From Aquisediminimonas sp031376385 (GTDB lineage Bacteria; Pseudomonadota; Alphaproteobacteria; Sphingomonadales; Sphingomonadaceae), in contig JANMDQ010000015.1 in the NCBI GenBank assembly GCA_031376385.1, positions 1 to 64,000 on the forward strand: 64,000 nucleotides of DNA, given 5' to 3'. Every line of letters starts with the position of its first letter. Position 1 is the first letter of the stretch. Made by a program: the position numbers and the translations under genes. Below are positions 51,631 to 60,520 of the stretch, in pieces. The notes under the pieces are model-generated. The model was not told the DNA's origin. It made no database searches and worked only from the letters and a program-made list of their open reading frames with translations.

Positions 51631-53840
51631 GATTTGCCAGACTCGCCATATCCGTATCCATAGCCATAACCGTAGCCATATCCTGCTTGACGCTGTTTCA
51701 ACTTGGTTAAAACGACGCCAAACACATGGGCGTGAACGGACTGCAGTCGCCCAATGGAGGCCTTTACTCCTCTCACGGCAACACCCTCGGCCTCAGCGAC
51801 GAAGACACATCCTTCAACCGCACGAGAGAGCAGCGGCGCGTCTGCAAGCCCTAAGATTGGTGGTGAATCCACAACAATGTGATCGAAATGTTCTAGCATC
51901 TGTCGCACCAGCAACAGCATGCGATCACTGCTGAGAAGTTCTGCGGCGCTCGGTGGCATCGGCCCTGCCGGCATTAAGCTGAGCCCTTTAACGCTAGTTG
52001 GCAGGATCATTTGGATCCATTCATTCTCTCCGGCGAGAAAGTTGCTGAGGCCTAACCTGTTCGCCAGCCCCAAAAAGCTGTGCATCGATGGCGAACGCAT
52101 GTCAGCATCCATTAGCAATACTTTCTTGCCTGTCCTCCCCAAGACAGTGGCAAGCGCTAAACTGGTGGTGCTTTTCCCCTCGGCAGGTCGAGTGCTGGTC
52201 ACCATGAAGGCTCTTGGCACTCCGTGATCGGTTGAGAAAGCGAGATTAGATCGGATACTGAGGTAGGCCTCGGAAATCATCGATTTGGCGTCATTGAGCA
52301 TAGCCAATGCATCATCTTCATCGACATCGGGCACGCTGCCAAGCAAAGGAACTTGAAGTAACCGGTTGACTTGGCCTGGATCACGCAAGCCTTCGTCAAT
52401 TTGATCAAGGGCGAAGGTCGCAAGGGCGGCCAGCCCTAGGCCACCGAGCAGCGCCAGTGCCATATTAAGCAGCAAGTTCGGCGATGACGGTTTGTCTGGA
52501 ATTTTTGCCGCGTCGACAATCGCAATATTGTTTGTGCCGACCCCTGCAACACCAATTTCCTTATACCGTTGCAACAGGGCATCGTAGAGCTGGCGATTGG
52601 TATCGGCTTCGCGCTGGAATATATTATACTGGATGCTGTCTCTCTGCTGCAGATCCAACCGGGATTTCAAAGATTCGACCTTTTCTGCGAGCTGCCTTTC
52701 TCGCTGAAAAGCCTCGCGATATTGAGAATTTCGGCTGCTTGTCACTCGGCTTTCTTCGCGCGCAATGCTGGAATCCAAGACTCGCAACTGTTCGCTAAGC
52801 GCGCGCGCTGTTGGATAGCCAGGTTCAAATTGGACCATTAGTTTTGCATATTCAGATGCAATTTCAGCACGCTTTTGCCGCAGTTGAGATATGGCCACAT
52901 TGGATAGCGCCTCAGCGCTGTCGCCACGACCACCGCCCGCCCGTATTTTGCTTTCCGCTGCAACGCGGTCCGCTGTAGCTGTTGAAAGAGCAGTGTTGAG
53001 CGCCTCAACATCGGCGGCCACCAAAGTGCGCTCACTTTGCGTTTTACCGTCAGCTCCCTGTGTCCGTCCAAGTGAGACAATCCCTTTTTGAGAGGCATAG
53101 TTCACTAACTCCCGTTCGGACTGTTCAAGGCGAGCGCGCAAATCTGCAAGACGTTCCTCAAGAAATTTCCTCGCGTCAGCTGTTGACGCAAACCGCCTGT
53201 CCATGCTGGATTCGATAAACTGCTGCGTCCAAGCGTTCGCGATTTGCGAAGAGAGTTGAGGGGAGGCGCTGGTGTAGCTGACGTCGATAAGGGACGAGCC
53301 GCGAACAGGCACAACATTGATATTCTTCAGCAATAGCTCAAGTACGCGCTTGTCTCGCTTGCTGCGATTGGCAGATGAAACTGGGCCGCCTTGTTTTTCA
53401 AAAAGCGTTCCACCTTCATCGGCACTTACGCCGTGCGCATCGAAGAACGCGTCACTGCCGCCCAGGCGCAATTGACGCGCCACTCTTTCAGCAAGCGTGC
53501 GCGCTTCAAGAAGGGCATATTGCGTCTGGTAAAATTCCAAATCCCGGCCTGCATCCGCTGATTCCAAGCCTTCGACTTTAGTCACATTTTTTTGATCGCG
53601 GCTGATCTCAATGCGTGCCTTGGCGGTATATTTGGGCGTCATCAACAAAGTCGCGACCAAGCCTATGATCAACGAGGAGGCAATGATGCCTGCAATCACC
53701 CATTTCCACCGCAGAACGACCTGCCAATATTGCAGCAGGATGGGGGGGGCGAGGGTTCGTGTATCGTCAGCCTCCAAAGCTGAAGCCCCGGGGCCAAAGA
53801 CCGACTGTTCTTGGATTGCATTATTGGATTGCAGCATCAA
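51627..53840 (-). CDS. Wzc-type polysaccharide co-polymerase with BY-kinase domain
   Basis: 737 residues. An N-terminal Wzz domain has transmembrane helices near residues 45 and 460, flanking a long coiled-coil periplasmic part. A cytoplasmic bacterial tyrosine kinase follows with Walker A in RPAEGKSTTSLA, Walker A' in VLLMDADMRS and Walker B in HIVVDSPP. The C-terminus has a tyrosine cluster made of six GY units. It controls chain length and export with the Wza-like protein, through cycles of autophosphorylation. A separate phosphatase gene is not seen. Confidence 0.93.
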   Translation of the reverse strand: MMLQSNNAIQEQSVFGPGASALEADDTRTLAPPILLQYWQVVLRWKWVIAGIIASSLIIGLVATLLMTPKYTAKARIEISRDQKNVTKVEGLESADAGRDLEFYQTQYALLEARTLAERVARQLRLGGSDAFFDAHGVSADEGGTLFEKQGGPVSSANRSKRDKRVLELLLKNINVVPVRGSSLIDVSYTSASPQLSSQIANAWTQQFIESSMDRRFASTADARKFLEERLADLRARLEQSERELVNYASQKGIVSLGRTQGADGKTQSERTLVAADVEALNTALSTATADRVAAESKIRAGGGRGDSAEALSNVAISQLRQKRAEIASEYAKLMVQFEPGYPTARALSEQLRVLDSSIAREESRVTSSRNSQYREAFQRERQLAEKVESLKSRLDLQQRDSIQYNIFQREADTNRQLYDALLQRYKEIGVAGVGTNNIAIVDAAKIPDKPSSPNLLLNMALALLGGLGLAALATFALDQIDEGLRDPGQVNRLLQVPLLGSVPDVDEDDALAMLNDAKSMISEAYLSIRSNLAFSTDHGVPRAFMVTSTRPAEGKSTTSLALATVLGRTGKKVLLMDADMRSPSMHSFLGLANRLGLSNFLAGENEWIQMILPTSVKGLSLMPAGPMPPSAAELLSSDRMLLLVRQMLEHFDHIVVDSPPILGLADAPLLSRAVEGCVFVAEAEGVAVRGVKASIGRLQSVHAHVFGVVLTKLKQRQAGYGYGYGYGYGYGESGKS

Positions 53841-53870
53841 AAATCTCTACACATCAAATGGGATGGAGCG

Positions 53871-54611
53871 TCAGTTATTCTGAAGCGCAATGATAAGCGG
53901 CGTTGTTAGAAGTGGCACGACCTGCAGTGCGTCCTTGAACAGACGTCGCGCTGTTGAATCCCCTACAACGACAACATCATTCGCGAAAACTTCAGGATCA
54001 TCATATGATCCCCGGCGAATGGCCTTCAAATTATAGAGCGCAGCAAGCTTTTGGCCTTTGACAGTGCGGAAAATTACCACATCATCTAATTTGGCAAATT
54101 CCGATGTGCCTTTTGCGGTGGCGACGGCCCGCATCAAAGTCATGCGTCCAATAACGGGGTAAAGGCCTGGCTCTTTCACCTGACCGTCGACAGTGATCAC
54201 TTGGCTCACCGTTTCTTTCAAATTGACAGTCACTTGAGGGTCACGGACAAAGCGACCGCGCAGACGTTCTTCAATGACATCTTCGACCTCCGCAGGCGTT
54301 TTTCCAGCGGCCTCAATGATGCCAGCGAGAGGAAAGGAAATTCGTCCTCCTGCATCGGTTTGGACCTCTTTTTCGCTCAATTCTTCGATGCCAAAAACAT
54401 CGATGATCAGCTTATCAAACGGGCCGATCAGATAAGCGCGGTTTAACTCAAAAAGGTCCATTCGTTCAGGCGGCGGCAACTGACCACTTTCCGCCACTTG
54501 GACATTGGATGGGGCCGATGAAGACTTTGGTGCCTTCCCAAGCTGACCGGAGCCAGCGCATGCAGCAAGCATTATGCAGGAGCATAACGTCAAAACTCGA
54601 CGGATCATCAT
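53871..54611 (-). CDS. Wza-type polysaccharide export lipoprotein
   Basis: 246 residues. The lipobox LAAC near residue 18 marks a lipoprotein. Then come the Poly_export domain (YLIGPFDKLIIDVFG, GRISFPLAGIIEAAGKTPAEVE) and an SLBB-like segment (VTVDGQVKEPGLYPVIG). It should form the outer-membrane export channel with the Wzc-like protein, 30 bp downstream. It is short compared with E. coli Wza (~380), as is usual in alphaproteobacteria. Confidence 0.92.
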   Translation of the reverse strand: MMIRRVLTLCSCIMLAACAGSGQLGKAPKSSSAPSNVQVAESGQLPPPERMDLFELNRAYLIGPFDKLIIDVFGIEELSEKEVQTDAGGRISFPLAGIIEAAGKTPAEVEDVIEERLRGRFVRDPQVTVNLKETVSQVITVDGQVKEPGLYPVIGRMTLMRAVATAKGTSEFAKLDDVVIFRTVKGQKLAALYNLKAIRRGSYDDPEVFANDVVVVGDSTARRLFKDALQVVPLLTTPLIIALQNN

Positions 54612-54627
54612 CTACCTTTTTAACAAC

Positions 54628-56064
54628 TTAAGCCTGAACTAGCCGAGATTCGGTTTGGCTTCCATCCCTTTTCTCCCGCCCGCCGCGATCAACCGACACA
54701 GCATCGCGTTTCTCGGCAAACCAGAGGAGTGCTATCACAAAGAGCGCGGCATGTGCTGGCGTCCGCAAAGGATAATCAGCAATGCTGCCAAGGGCTTGCA
54801 TCAAAACCACGAAGACGCCGAGGCGCGCGAAAACAATGTCTCTTCCCTCAGACAGAGGGGTTCTGAAGACATAAAATGCCATTCTTGCGAGGGCAATTGC
54901 AGCGATCAGGAGGAGAATAAGGCCCGGTAGACCCACAGTCATATAGATTTCGAGAAATTCATTATGCGCTTGGTTGGTGTAGGCGGGGGTCAAAAGATCA
55001 AACGGCTCATCAATTTGGTAAACTGGAACGAAGGACCCGATCCCCGATCCGATCGGAAAATATTTCCAGGCCATATCCACCATGGGTGCCCAGATTTGCA
55101 ACCGGACGTCAGTCTGTTCGTCAGTGGCAAACAGCCTTTGCAGCGCCTCTGCGCGGGAGGCCAATATCGTCACAGATCCCAAGCAGAGCACAGCGAAAAG
55201 GCCCACCAGCCAGCGCAAGTCCAACTTATTCCCTTTTCGCTTTTTAGGGGCTGATATGTTGGGCTTTCGGTAGAGCAACAGGATGGAAACCAGCCCCACC
55301 AATCCGATAATGAGGCCCGCCCGCGATCCCGTGACAAGGATCAGCGGCACAAGCACTGTGCCCGCAGCGGCTGCCATCCCGACCTTGACCCTTGATTGCT
55401 CAATCGTCCGAACGCCGGAGGAAGCGTAAACCGCCAGCATGGGAAACAGCATCGTTAGCAATACCGCCTGATGATTACGATTGGCAAACAGGCCCACAGC
55501 AGAGCCGTTGTTCGTAACGCGGTAGACGTAAAGCGGCCCTTGCGGATCGCCAATCACCTGGAGAAGCCCCCAAAACCCACTCAACAGCCCAAAGCCGATC
55601 ATGATGGGCAACAGCCGAAACCGCTCCTCACGCGTCAACTGCACCCCGAGCACCAACATAGCAAGCGGCACAAACAGGCTGTAAAAGGCGTTCCATGTTG
55701 CAGAAGGCACAAGGCTGATCGGTCGCCACACGGCCCCGAGGCCAGCCACCTTATCAATTTCTGTCACAATCTCCCGCCCCGGAAGCGCACCCCAGACAGA
55801 AGGGGGCAGGGGGATGAGATGGAGGATGGTAAGGCCAAACAACGCCGCAGCCATGCCAAACAGGAATTTATAGGCCTGAATATGCTCCATCTTCAGCGTC
55901 CAAAGCGCGATCCCGCAAAAGATGACCGCCGCTGGCCGCAGGATGATGAGCGACTGAATATCCGCGCGGGAGCCGCCACCAGTGAAGAAGACAAGGGTCA
56001 GAAAAAGGATGAGCGCCACGAACGGCAGGCGAAGGGCCCCAAATTTGCGCTGTAAAACTGCCAT
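54628..56064 (-). CDS. O-antigen ligase/polymerase-family (Wzy_C) membrane protein
   Basis: 478 residues with about twelve transmembrane helices. The large periplasmic loop near residues 320-370 contains GSGIGSFVPVYQIDEPFD and YTNQAHNEFLEIYMTVGL, the signature of the Wzy_C/WaaL family with its conserved His. It either polymerises the repeat unit or ligates chains. It is the first gene of the operon, 16 bp ahead of the Wza-like gene, and lies next to a ~950-bp non-coding region that must hold the operon promoter. Confidence 0.9.
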   Translation of the reverse strand: MAVLQRKFGALRLPFVALILFLTLVFFTGGGSRADIQSLIILRPAAVIFCGIALWTLKMEHIQAYKFLFGMAAALFGLTILHLIPLPPSVWGALPGREIVTEIDKVAGLGAVWRPISLVPSATWNAFYSLFVPLAMLVLGVQLTREERFRLLPIMIGFGLLSGFWGLLQVIGDPQGPLYVYRVTNNGSAVGLFANRNHQAVLLTMLFPMLAVYASSGVRTIEQSRVKVGMAAAAGTVLVPLILVTGSRAGLIIGLVGLVSILLLYRKPNISAPKKRKGNKLDLRWLVGLFAVLCLGSVTILASRAEALQRLFATDEQTDVRLQIWAPMVDMAWKYFPIGSGIGSFVPVYQIDEPFDLLTPAYTNQAHNEFLEIYMTVGLPGLILLLIAAIALARMAFYVFRTPLSEGRDIVFARLGVFVVLMQALGSIADYPLRTPAHAALFVIALLWFAEKRDAVSVDRGGREKRDGSQTESRLVQA

Positions 56065-56169
56065 GACCCGTCAATGTTATAAGAGTGAGGGCGCGCGTTA
56101 GCCTTAATCGCTGGCGATGCAAAGGCCCTGCTCCGCATCTCATCCGTCTTGAGGTGGCATCGGGGGGTC

Positions 56170-56310
56170 ATGGTCTTGCTAAAACGGGTTTCGCTCTCGC
56201 TCCGTCACTCCAACATGGTGGTGCGGCCCCTGCAAGCGGTCAACAGGCTCCACCAGAAAATGGAGGAGATGCTCGCGGCGATGAAGGGCAAGGAGCCAAG
56301 TGCCGCGTAG
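56170..56310 (+). CDS. Doubtful 46-codon reading frame in the non-coding region
   Basis: ATG at 56170 opens a frame ending at TAG 56308-56310, with a plausible amphipathic charged end (NRLHQKMEEMLAAMKGKEPS). The frame is open further upstream to about 56089, so it may be the tail of a decayed longer gene. No ribosome site is clear. On the opposite strand a 77-codon frame overlaps it. Either, or neither, may be real. Confidence 0.2.
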   Translation: MVLLKRVSLSLRHSNMVVRPLQAVNRLHQKMEEMLAAMKGKEPSAA

Positions 56311-56420
56311 GGAAAAAATGGCGGATTCCTCAACAAGTGGAGTGAGTTTAGCCCCTTTTTCCAACTCCAATTTGCCCGCGATCAAGCGCCAGTTGGTAGC
56401 CTCTGCTCCCATCGCCGAAA

Positions 56421-56457
56421 TTCCAAAGTTGAGTAAAGTTGTGCCAGTCGCACGTTT
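56421..56457 (-). repeat. Copy B of the 37-bp dispersed repeat
   Basis: Read on the minus strand it matches 10764-10800 at 36 of 37 bases. A second, weaker relative (ttccaaagttga) lies 113 bases on at 56534-56545. Copy B lies in opposite orientation to copy A, 45.6 kb away. Confidence 0.8.
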
Positions 56458-57021
56458 GAAACAGAGGCGGATATTGGGGGCAATCTCTCCGCTTACATGG
56501 CATCCCCAGTGGGCTTCACGCTACGCAGCTTGTTTCCAAAGTTGACACATGGTTGACACCTGAAACGCTTTTGGAAGACGCTCACGTCCCCGCAACGATC
56601 ACGCGCAAAACCCCCTCGCGCGCAGCGGCGCATATCAATTATTCACGATCTGCTGCGTGAGGCGGCAGGATGTCAAAGAACTGATGAAACATTAGATGAA
56701 CATGGTCATAATGTCAAGAGCAACAGAGTGCGTCGTCGCCTGCGGATCATCGTATCGGGGCTGCAGTGACAGGTGCGATAACCCCCAAATACGCTAGCAA
56801 TTCCGGGGGAACTTTACTCAATAGAGCCTGAGAGATTTTCATAGTCAGCAACGCTATCGCTTGCGTCACCAGATGCAACTGCAAAATTGCAATTCGCATT
56901 GTGTCCGCCGACTCGCAGCGAAATTCACACTCACTGCGTCACGCGCCGTCCCAACGCCTGCATTGCGTCTGGCTCTGATCCTGCCATAGGCGAATACTAT
57001 TCAGCTGAGGACGACGGGCCA

Positions 57022-58389
57022 ATGGCAGACAGACAAGGGGCATCACCCCCCGCGCGCCTTCCGCTTTCGATGCGGCTGGGTTACGGCGTTGGTGATTTCG
57101 GGTTCAATCTGTTTTTCACCACGGCCAGCCTTTATCTGCTATTCTATTATACCGATGTGCTGGGGCTGTCCCCGGCAACGGCGGGGTGGGTGTTTGCGGT
57201 CGCGCTGATCTGGGATGCGCTGTTTGATCCGGCGATGGGCTACGTCGCCAATCGCACGCGGACGCGGTGGGGCAGTTACCGGCCCTATCTGTTGTTTGGC
57301 GGCATTCCCTTGGCGCTCAGCTGGGCATTGATGTTCCTGCCGGTTTCGCTGGAAGGCACTGCGCTGGTCGTGTTTGCGGCGGCGACGCACATGCTGTTCC
57401 GCACGCTTTATGCCGTCGTATCAATGCCGTTTCTGGCGCTGTCAGCCGTGATGACCAATGACAGTGTGGAGCGCGGCGTGCTGGCCAGTTACCGGATGAT
57501 TGCGGCGGCCACCTGTGGATTGCTGGTTGCGGTGTTTACGTTGAAGCTGGTCGGCTGGCTTGGTGGCGGACGCGAGGGCTTTTTCTGGGTGGCCCTGATT
57601 TACGGCGCTGTTGCCGCCGTAATCTTCGTCGTCACGTTCCTGAGCGTGCGTGAAGCCGAGCGGCCAGCGGGCGAAGTGCTGCCCACTCTGCCTGATATGA
57701 CGCGCATGTTGCGGTCCAACACAGCCTTCTGGATCGTCTGCGCGGCCATGCTGCTCGGTGGGGTTGGCGGCACGATCGTGAACAAGGTCATCCCTTATTA
57801 TTTCAAATATACGCTGGGGCGTGAGGATCTGATTGGCCCGGCGCTTGGGGCTTCGGCGGCGGCGATCATGCTGTCGATGCCACTGTGGACGCTGGTGATG
57901 AAGCGGACATCAAAGCGGGTGATGTGGATGTCTGGCACCGTTATTGGCGTGCTTGCTTACGGCGCATTCTGGTTCGCGCCTGCTGATCCCAAGTTCGTCA
58001 TTCCGATCATGATGCTGCTGGGCTTGGGCGGAGGCGCTGGCTATCTCGGATTCTGGTCGATGATGCCAGACACTGTTGAATATGGTCAGTGGCGGTCTGG
58101 CGTGCGCAGCGAAGGGGCGATTTTCGGGATTGTCTCGCTCATTCAAAAGGCAGCGCTTGGCCTTGCGGCGGCGGGACTTGGGGAGATGCTGGAAATCATT
58201 GGCTATACCGCCAATGTCGCGCAGACACCGCAAACACTGGCAAGTCTTAAGATCATCATGATCCTGGTGCCTGCGGGATTTGCTGCTGCTGCTGCAACTG
58301 CAATCTCATTCTATCCCATTACGCCCAAACTGCATCAGCGGCTGGTGCGCGGATTGGGGCGGCGTGGCGCGTTATCCCCGTCGTCCTGA
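57022..58389 (+). CDS. MFS/GPH-family sugar:cation symporter
   Basis: 455 residues with twelve transmembrane helices. The N-terminal GYGVGDFGFNLFF, DALFDPAMGYVANRTRTRWGSYRPY and the late EYGQWRSGVRSEGAIFG are hallmarks of the GPH/MelB-like group, with the conserved Asp residues on helix II. Such proteins import sugars or glucuronides with H+ or Na+. ATG 57022 is chosen over 56887 because MADRQG precedes the first conserved stretch. Its last codons and stop lie within the palindromic repeat starting at 58382. Confidence 0.87.
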   Translation: MADRQGASPPARLPLSMRLGYGVGDFGFNLFFTTASLYLLFYYTDVLGLSPATAGWVFAVALIWDALFDPAMGYVANRTRTRWGSYRPYLLFGGIPLALSWALMFLPVSLEGTALVVFAAATHMLFRTLYAVVSMPFLALSAVMTNDSVERGVLASYRMIAAATCGLLVAVFTLKLVGWLGGGREGFFWVALIYGAVAAVIFVVTFLSVREAERPAGEVLPTLPDMTRMLRSNTAFWIVCAAMLLGGVGGTIVNKVIPYYFKYTLGREDLIGPALGASAAAIMLSMPLWTLVMKRTSKRVMWMSGTVIGVLAYGAFWFAPADPKFVIPIMMLLGLGGGAGYLGFWSMMPDTVEYGQWRSGVRSEGAIFGIVSLIQKAALGLAAAGLGEMLEIIGYTANVAQTPQTLASLKIIMILVPAGFAAAAATAISFYPITPKLHQRLVRGLGRRGALSPSS

Positions 58390-58490
58390 ACTTGATTCAG
58401 GACCCATGCCCCACATTTCATGCCAGACTGGAACCATCAAGCTTGCCCCGAACTGTGAGGCATGGAGCCTGAAATAAATTCAGGGTGACG
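58382..58490. repeat. Palindromic repeat overlapping the symporter stop
   Basis: Arms 58382-58410 and 58459-58490 pair imperfectly (cgtcctgaacttgattcagg against cgtcaccctgaatttatttc and so on, both ending in catgcc). It is a long intergenic hairpin of the sphingomonad type; the left arm includes the stop codon of the symporter. Confidence 0.75.
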
Positions 58491-58503
58491 GCCACGGTGG
58501 CGA

Positions 58504-59289
58504 CTACGCAAACACTGCGACGCTCTGACGCGCGGTCATGATGGCTTGGCCCTCCTCATCCCACATCGCCATGACCTGGCCGGAATAGCCGTGGCCCAGC
58601 GCATCGTCGGTGCTGCGGATCAGGACATAACGGCTGGGGTCGAACCGGGCCGGGTCGATGAGATCAAATTGCCAGGTCATCGTACTGATCGCCGCAGGGC
58701 TGTGCAGTCGGGGCAACGAAGCGGGCGGCAGCGCATCGCCCAACGCCACCAGTGACGTGAGCGATTGCGGTGGATGAGGATCAAGATGCTTGACCCAGAC
58801 CATCAAATCGCCGTCTGGCGCGCCGCTGACGGGCCGGTGCCCGCCTGCAATGCGCTGATCAAGATGCTGAGTGAATGTCGGGCCTATTCCCCCGAACAGG
58901 GACGTGCACTCCTGCGCGCGGGGCACGTCCGGGGCAATGGCGGCGGCCTTCGCATAAGCTGATTCCCGTTCGGCACCGAAACAAAACAGCGCGCGCGTGG
59001 CGATGGCCCCATCCGCGATCAAATCACAGGCCATGAAGGTGACTGATTTGCCGCGCCGCAAGACGCTGGGCCGCAGCGTGGCTTCGCCTGTTGACGGGCC
59101 GACATAGGCGATTTGCGCAGACCGAAGTTGCGGCAGATCAAGCACAAGGGCTTCGCAGGCCGAAAAGCACAGTGCTGCGGAAAGACCCCCGAACAAGGTG
59201 CGCCCTTGCCGCCAATCCTCGGTCGGGTTGCTGGTCCAGGCGTCGCCGTTGCGGACCATTTCGGAGATCAGTGTGCTGAATTCTGTCAT
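58504..59289 (-). CDS. Acyl-CoA thioesterase (hot-dog fold)
   Basis: 261 residues. An N-terminal hot-dog half has WRQGRTLFGGLSAALC (the TesB-like substrate strand with GG), and the C-terminal half has TWQFDLIDPARFDPS and ALGHGYSGQVMAMWDEEGQ, an Asp/Gln typical of TesB/4HBT_3 proteins. It hydrolyses acyl-CoA; acyl length is unknown. ATG 59289 is preferred over 59325. It is divergent from crtY across 61 bp. Confidence 0.85.
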   Translation of the reverse strand: MTEFSTLISEMVRNGDAWTSNPTEDWRQGRTLFGGLSAALCFSACEALVLDLPQLRSAQIAYVGPSTGEATLRPSVLRRGKSVTFMACDLIADGAIATRALFCFGAERESAYAKAAAIAPDVPRAQECTSLFGGIGPTFTQHLDQRIAGGHRPVSGAPDGDLMVWVKHLDPHPPQSLTSLVALGDALPPASLPRLHSPAAISTMTWQFDLIDPARFDPSRYVLIRSTDDALGHGYSGQVMAMWDEEGQAIMTARQSVAVFA

Positions 59290-59350
59290 GGCGCGTGCCT
59301 TCCCCTTTTTCCGGCTTTGACGCAAGCGGCACAGCGGCTAGGGCAGGGAC

Positions 59351-60520
59351 GTGACTTCAGCTGATCCGATCCAGTGCGATATTGCCATTGCAGGCGGCGG
59401 GCTTGCCGGGTGCCTGATTGCGCTCATGCTCGCCGAAAAACGGCCAGAACTGGATGTGCGGGTGATCGAAGGCTCAGGGAGCTTTGGCGGCAATCACCTC
59501 TGGTCCTTTTTCGATAGCGATATTGCGGCCAAGGATCGCTGGCTGGTGGAGCCGCTGATCTGCCACCGCTGGGTCGGCTATGACATTGCGTTTCCGGCGC
59601 TGACCCGCACACTGGATGCCGTCTATAATACCATTGAGTCCGAACGGCTGGATGCTGTTGTGCAAGGGGTATTGCGGGCTGACCAAATTATCGCGGGCAA
59701 GGTCGATATGCTCACGCCGGATCGCATCACCCTGAAGGACGGTCGCACTGTTACTGCCGCTAAAGTCATTGATGCACGCGGGCCAGGCGATCTCTCGACG
59801 CTGGAAGTCGGCTGGCAGAAATTTGTCGGCCAGACGCTTAAAGTCAAAGGCGGCCACGGCCTGACGCGGCCGATTGTGATGGACGCGAGCGTAGAACAGA
59901 TTGACGGCTACCGTTTCGTCTATTGCCTGCCCTTTGATGCTGAGACGGTGTTTGTTGAGGACACTTATTATAGCGACAGTCCCGATCTGGATGTGGAGGC
60001 TGTGCGTGCAAGGATTGCGGGCTATGCAGCCGCCAAAGGCTGGACTGTCACACCGTCAAACCAACGCGAGGAAACCGGCGTGTTGCCTGTCGTCATTGGC
60101 GGGGATTTTGAGGCTTACTGGAATTCGACCGGCGTCGGCCTGGCCAAGGCGGGGCTGAGGACTGGCATGTTTCACGCCACAACCGGATATTCCCTGCCCG
60201 ATGCCGTGCGACTGGCGAGCCAGATGCCGGAGCTTGTGGATCTGCCTCAAGCTCAGTTCGCGGATGCCGTCCAAGCGACAGCGCGCACCCATTGGAGCCA
60301 GCGGGGCTTTTACCGGATGCTCGATACGATGCTGTTCCACGGGGCCGATCCGCCGCTGCGTTACAAGATGCTGGAACGGTTCTACCGCTTGTCGCCCGAT
60401 CTCATCCGCCGATTTTACGCTGGGCAGACGACGCTGTTCGACAAGATCCGCGTGCTTTCGGGCAAGCCGCCTATTTCGGTTCTTCGTGCGGTCCATGTGC
60501 TGCTCGGTGGTCGCCCGTGA
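59351..60520 (+). CDS. crtY: Lycopene beta-cyclase
   Basis: 389 residues, GTG start. The FAD-binding CDIAIAGGGLAGCLIALML is at the N-terminus, followed by GSFGGNHLWSFF, typical of CrtY. It cyclises both ends of lycopene to beta-carotene. The stop overlaps crtI by four bases (GTGA), so the two are translated together. Sphingomonads then usually hydroxylate further to zeaxanthin or nostoxanthin; those genes are outside the window. Confidence 0.93.
   Translation: MTSADPIQCDIAIAGGGLAGCLIALMLAEKRPELDVRVIEGSGSFGGNHLWSFFDSDIAAKDRWLVEPLICHRWVGYDIAFPALTRTLDAVYNTIESERLDAVVQGVLRADQIIAGKVDMLTPDRITLKDGRTVTAAKVIDARGPGDLSTLEVGWQKFVGQTLKVKGGHGLTRPIVMDASVEQIDGYRFVYCLPFDAETVFVEDTYYSDSPDLDVEAVRARIAGYAAAKGWTVTPSNQREETGVLPVVIGGDFEAYWNSTGVGLAKAGLRTGMFHATTGYSLPDAVRLASQMPELVDLPQAQFADAVQATARTHWSQRGFYRMLDTMLFHGADPPLRYKMLERFYRLSPDLIRRFYAGQTTLFDKIRVLSGKPPISVLRAVHVLLGGRP

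Larger units (their letters stand above)
56065..57021. other. ~950-bp non-coding region upstream of the polysaccharide operon
   Basis: No gene of ordinary quality is visible. The stretch contains a 46-codon frame (56170-56310), the second 37-bp repeat (56421-56457), a related ttccaaagttga at 56534-56545, and the partial motif aactttactcaa at 56810-56821. The minus-strand operon promoter must lie in its left end and the symporter promoter in its right end, but I could not identify either. It looks like a decayed element or integration scar. Confidence 0.5.

Noticed and set aside
51630..51690. GY codon repeat considered as a tandem DNA repeat feature
   Set aside because: It is part of the Wzc-like coding sequence; it is reported as a finding, not as a separate repeat element.
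56179..56412. 77-codon minus-strand frame in the non-coding region
   Set aside because: It has no recognisable domain and overlaps an equally weak frame on the other strand. It begins nine bases after the 37-bp repeat, so I kept only the repeat as a feature.
56887..57021. Longer N-terminus for the sugar symporter
   Set aside because: The extra 45 residues are Cys/His-rich and unlike GPH proteins; ATG 57022 begins right before the first conserved stretch.
60292..60516. Longer start for crtI
   Set aside because: This part lies within crtY and lacks any match; the FAD motif begins right after GTG 60517.
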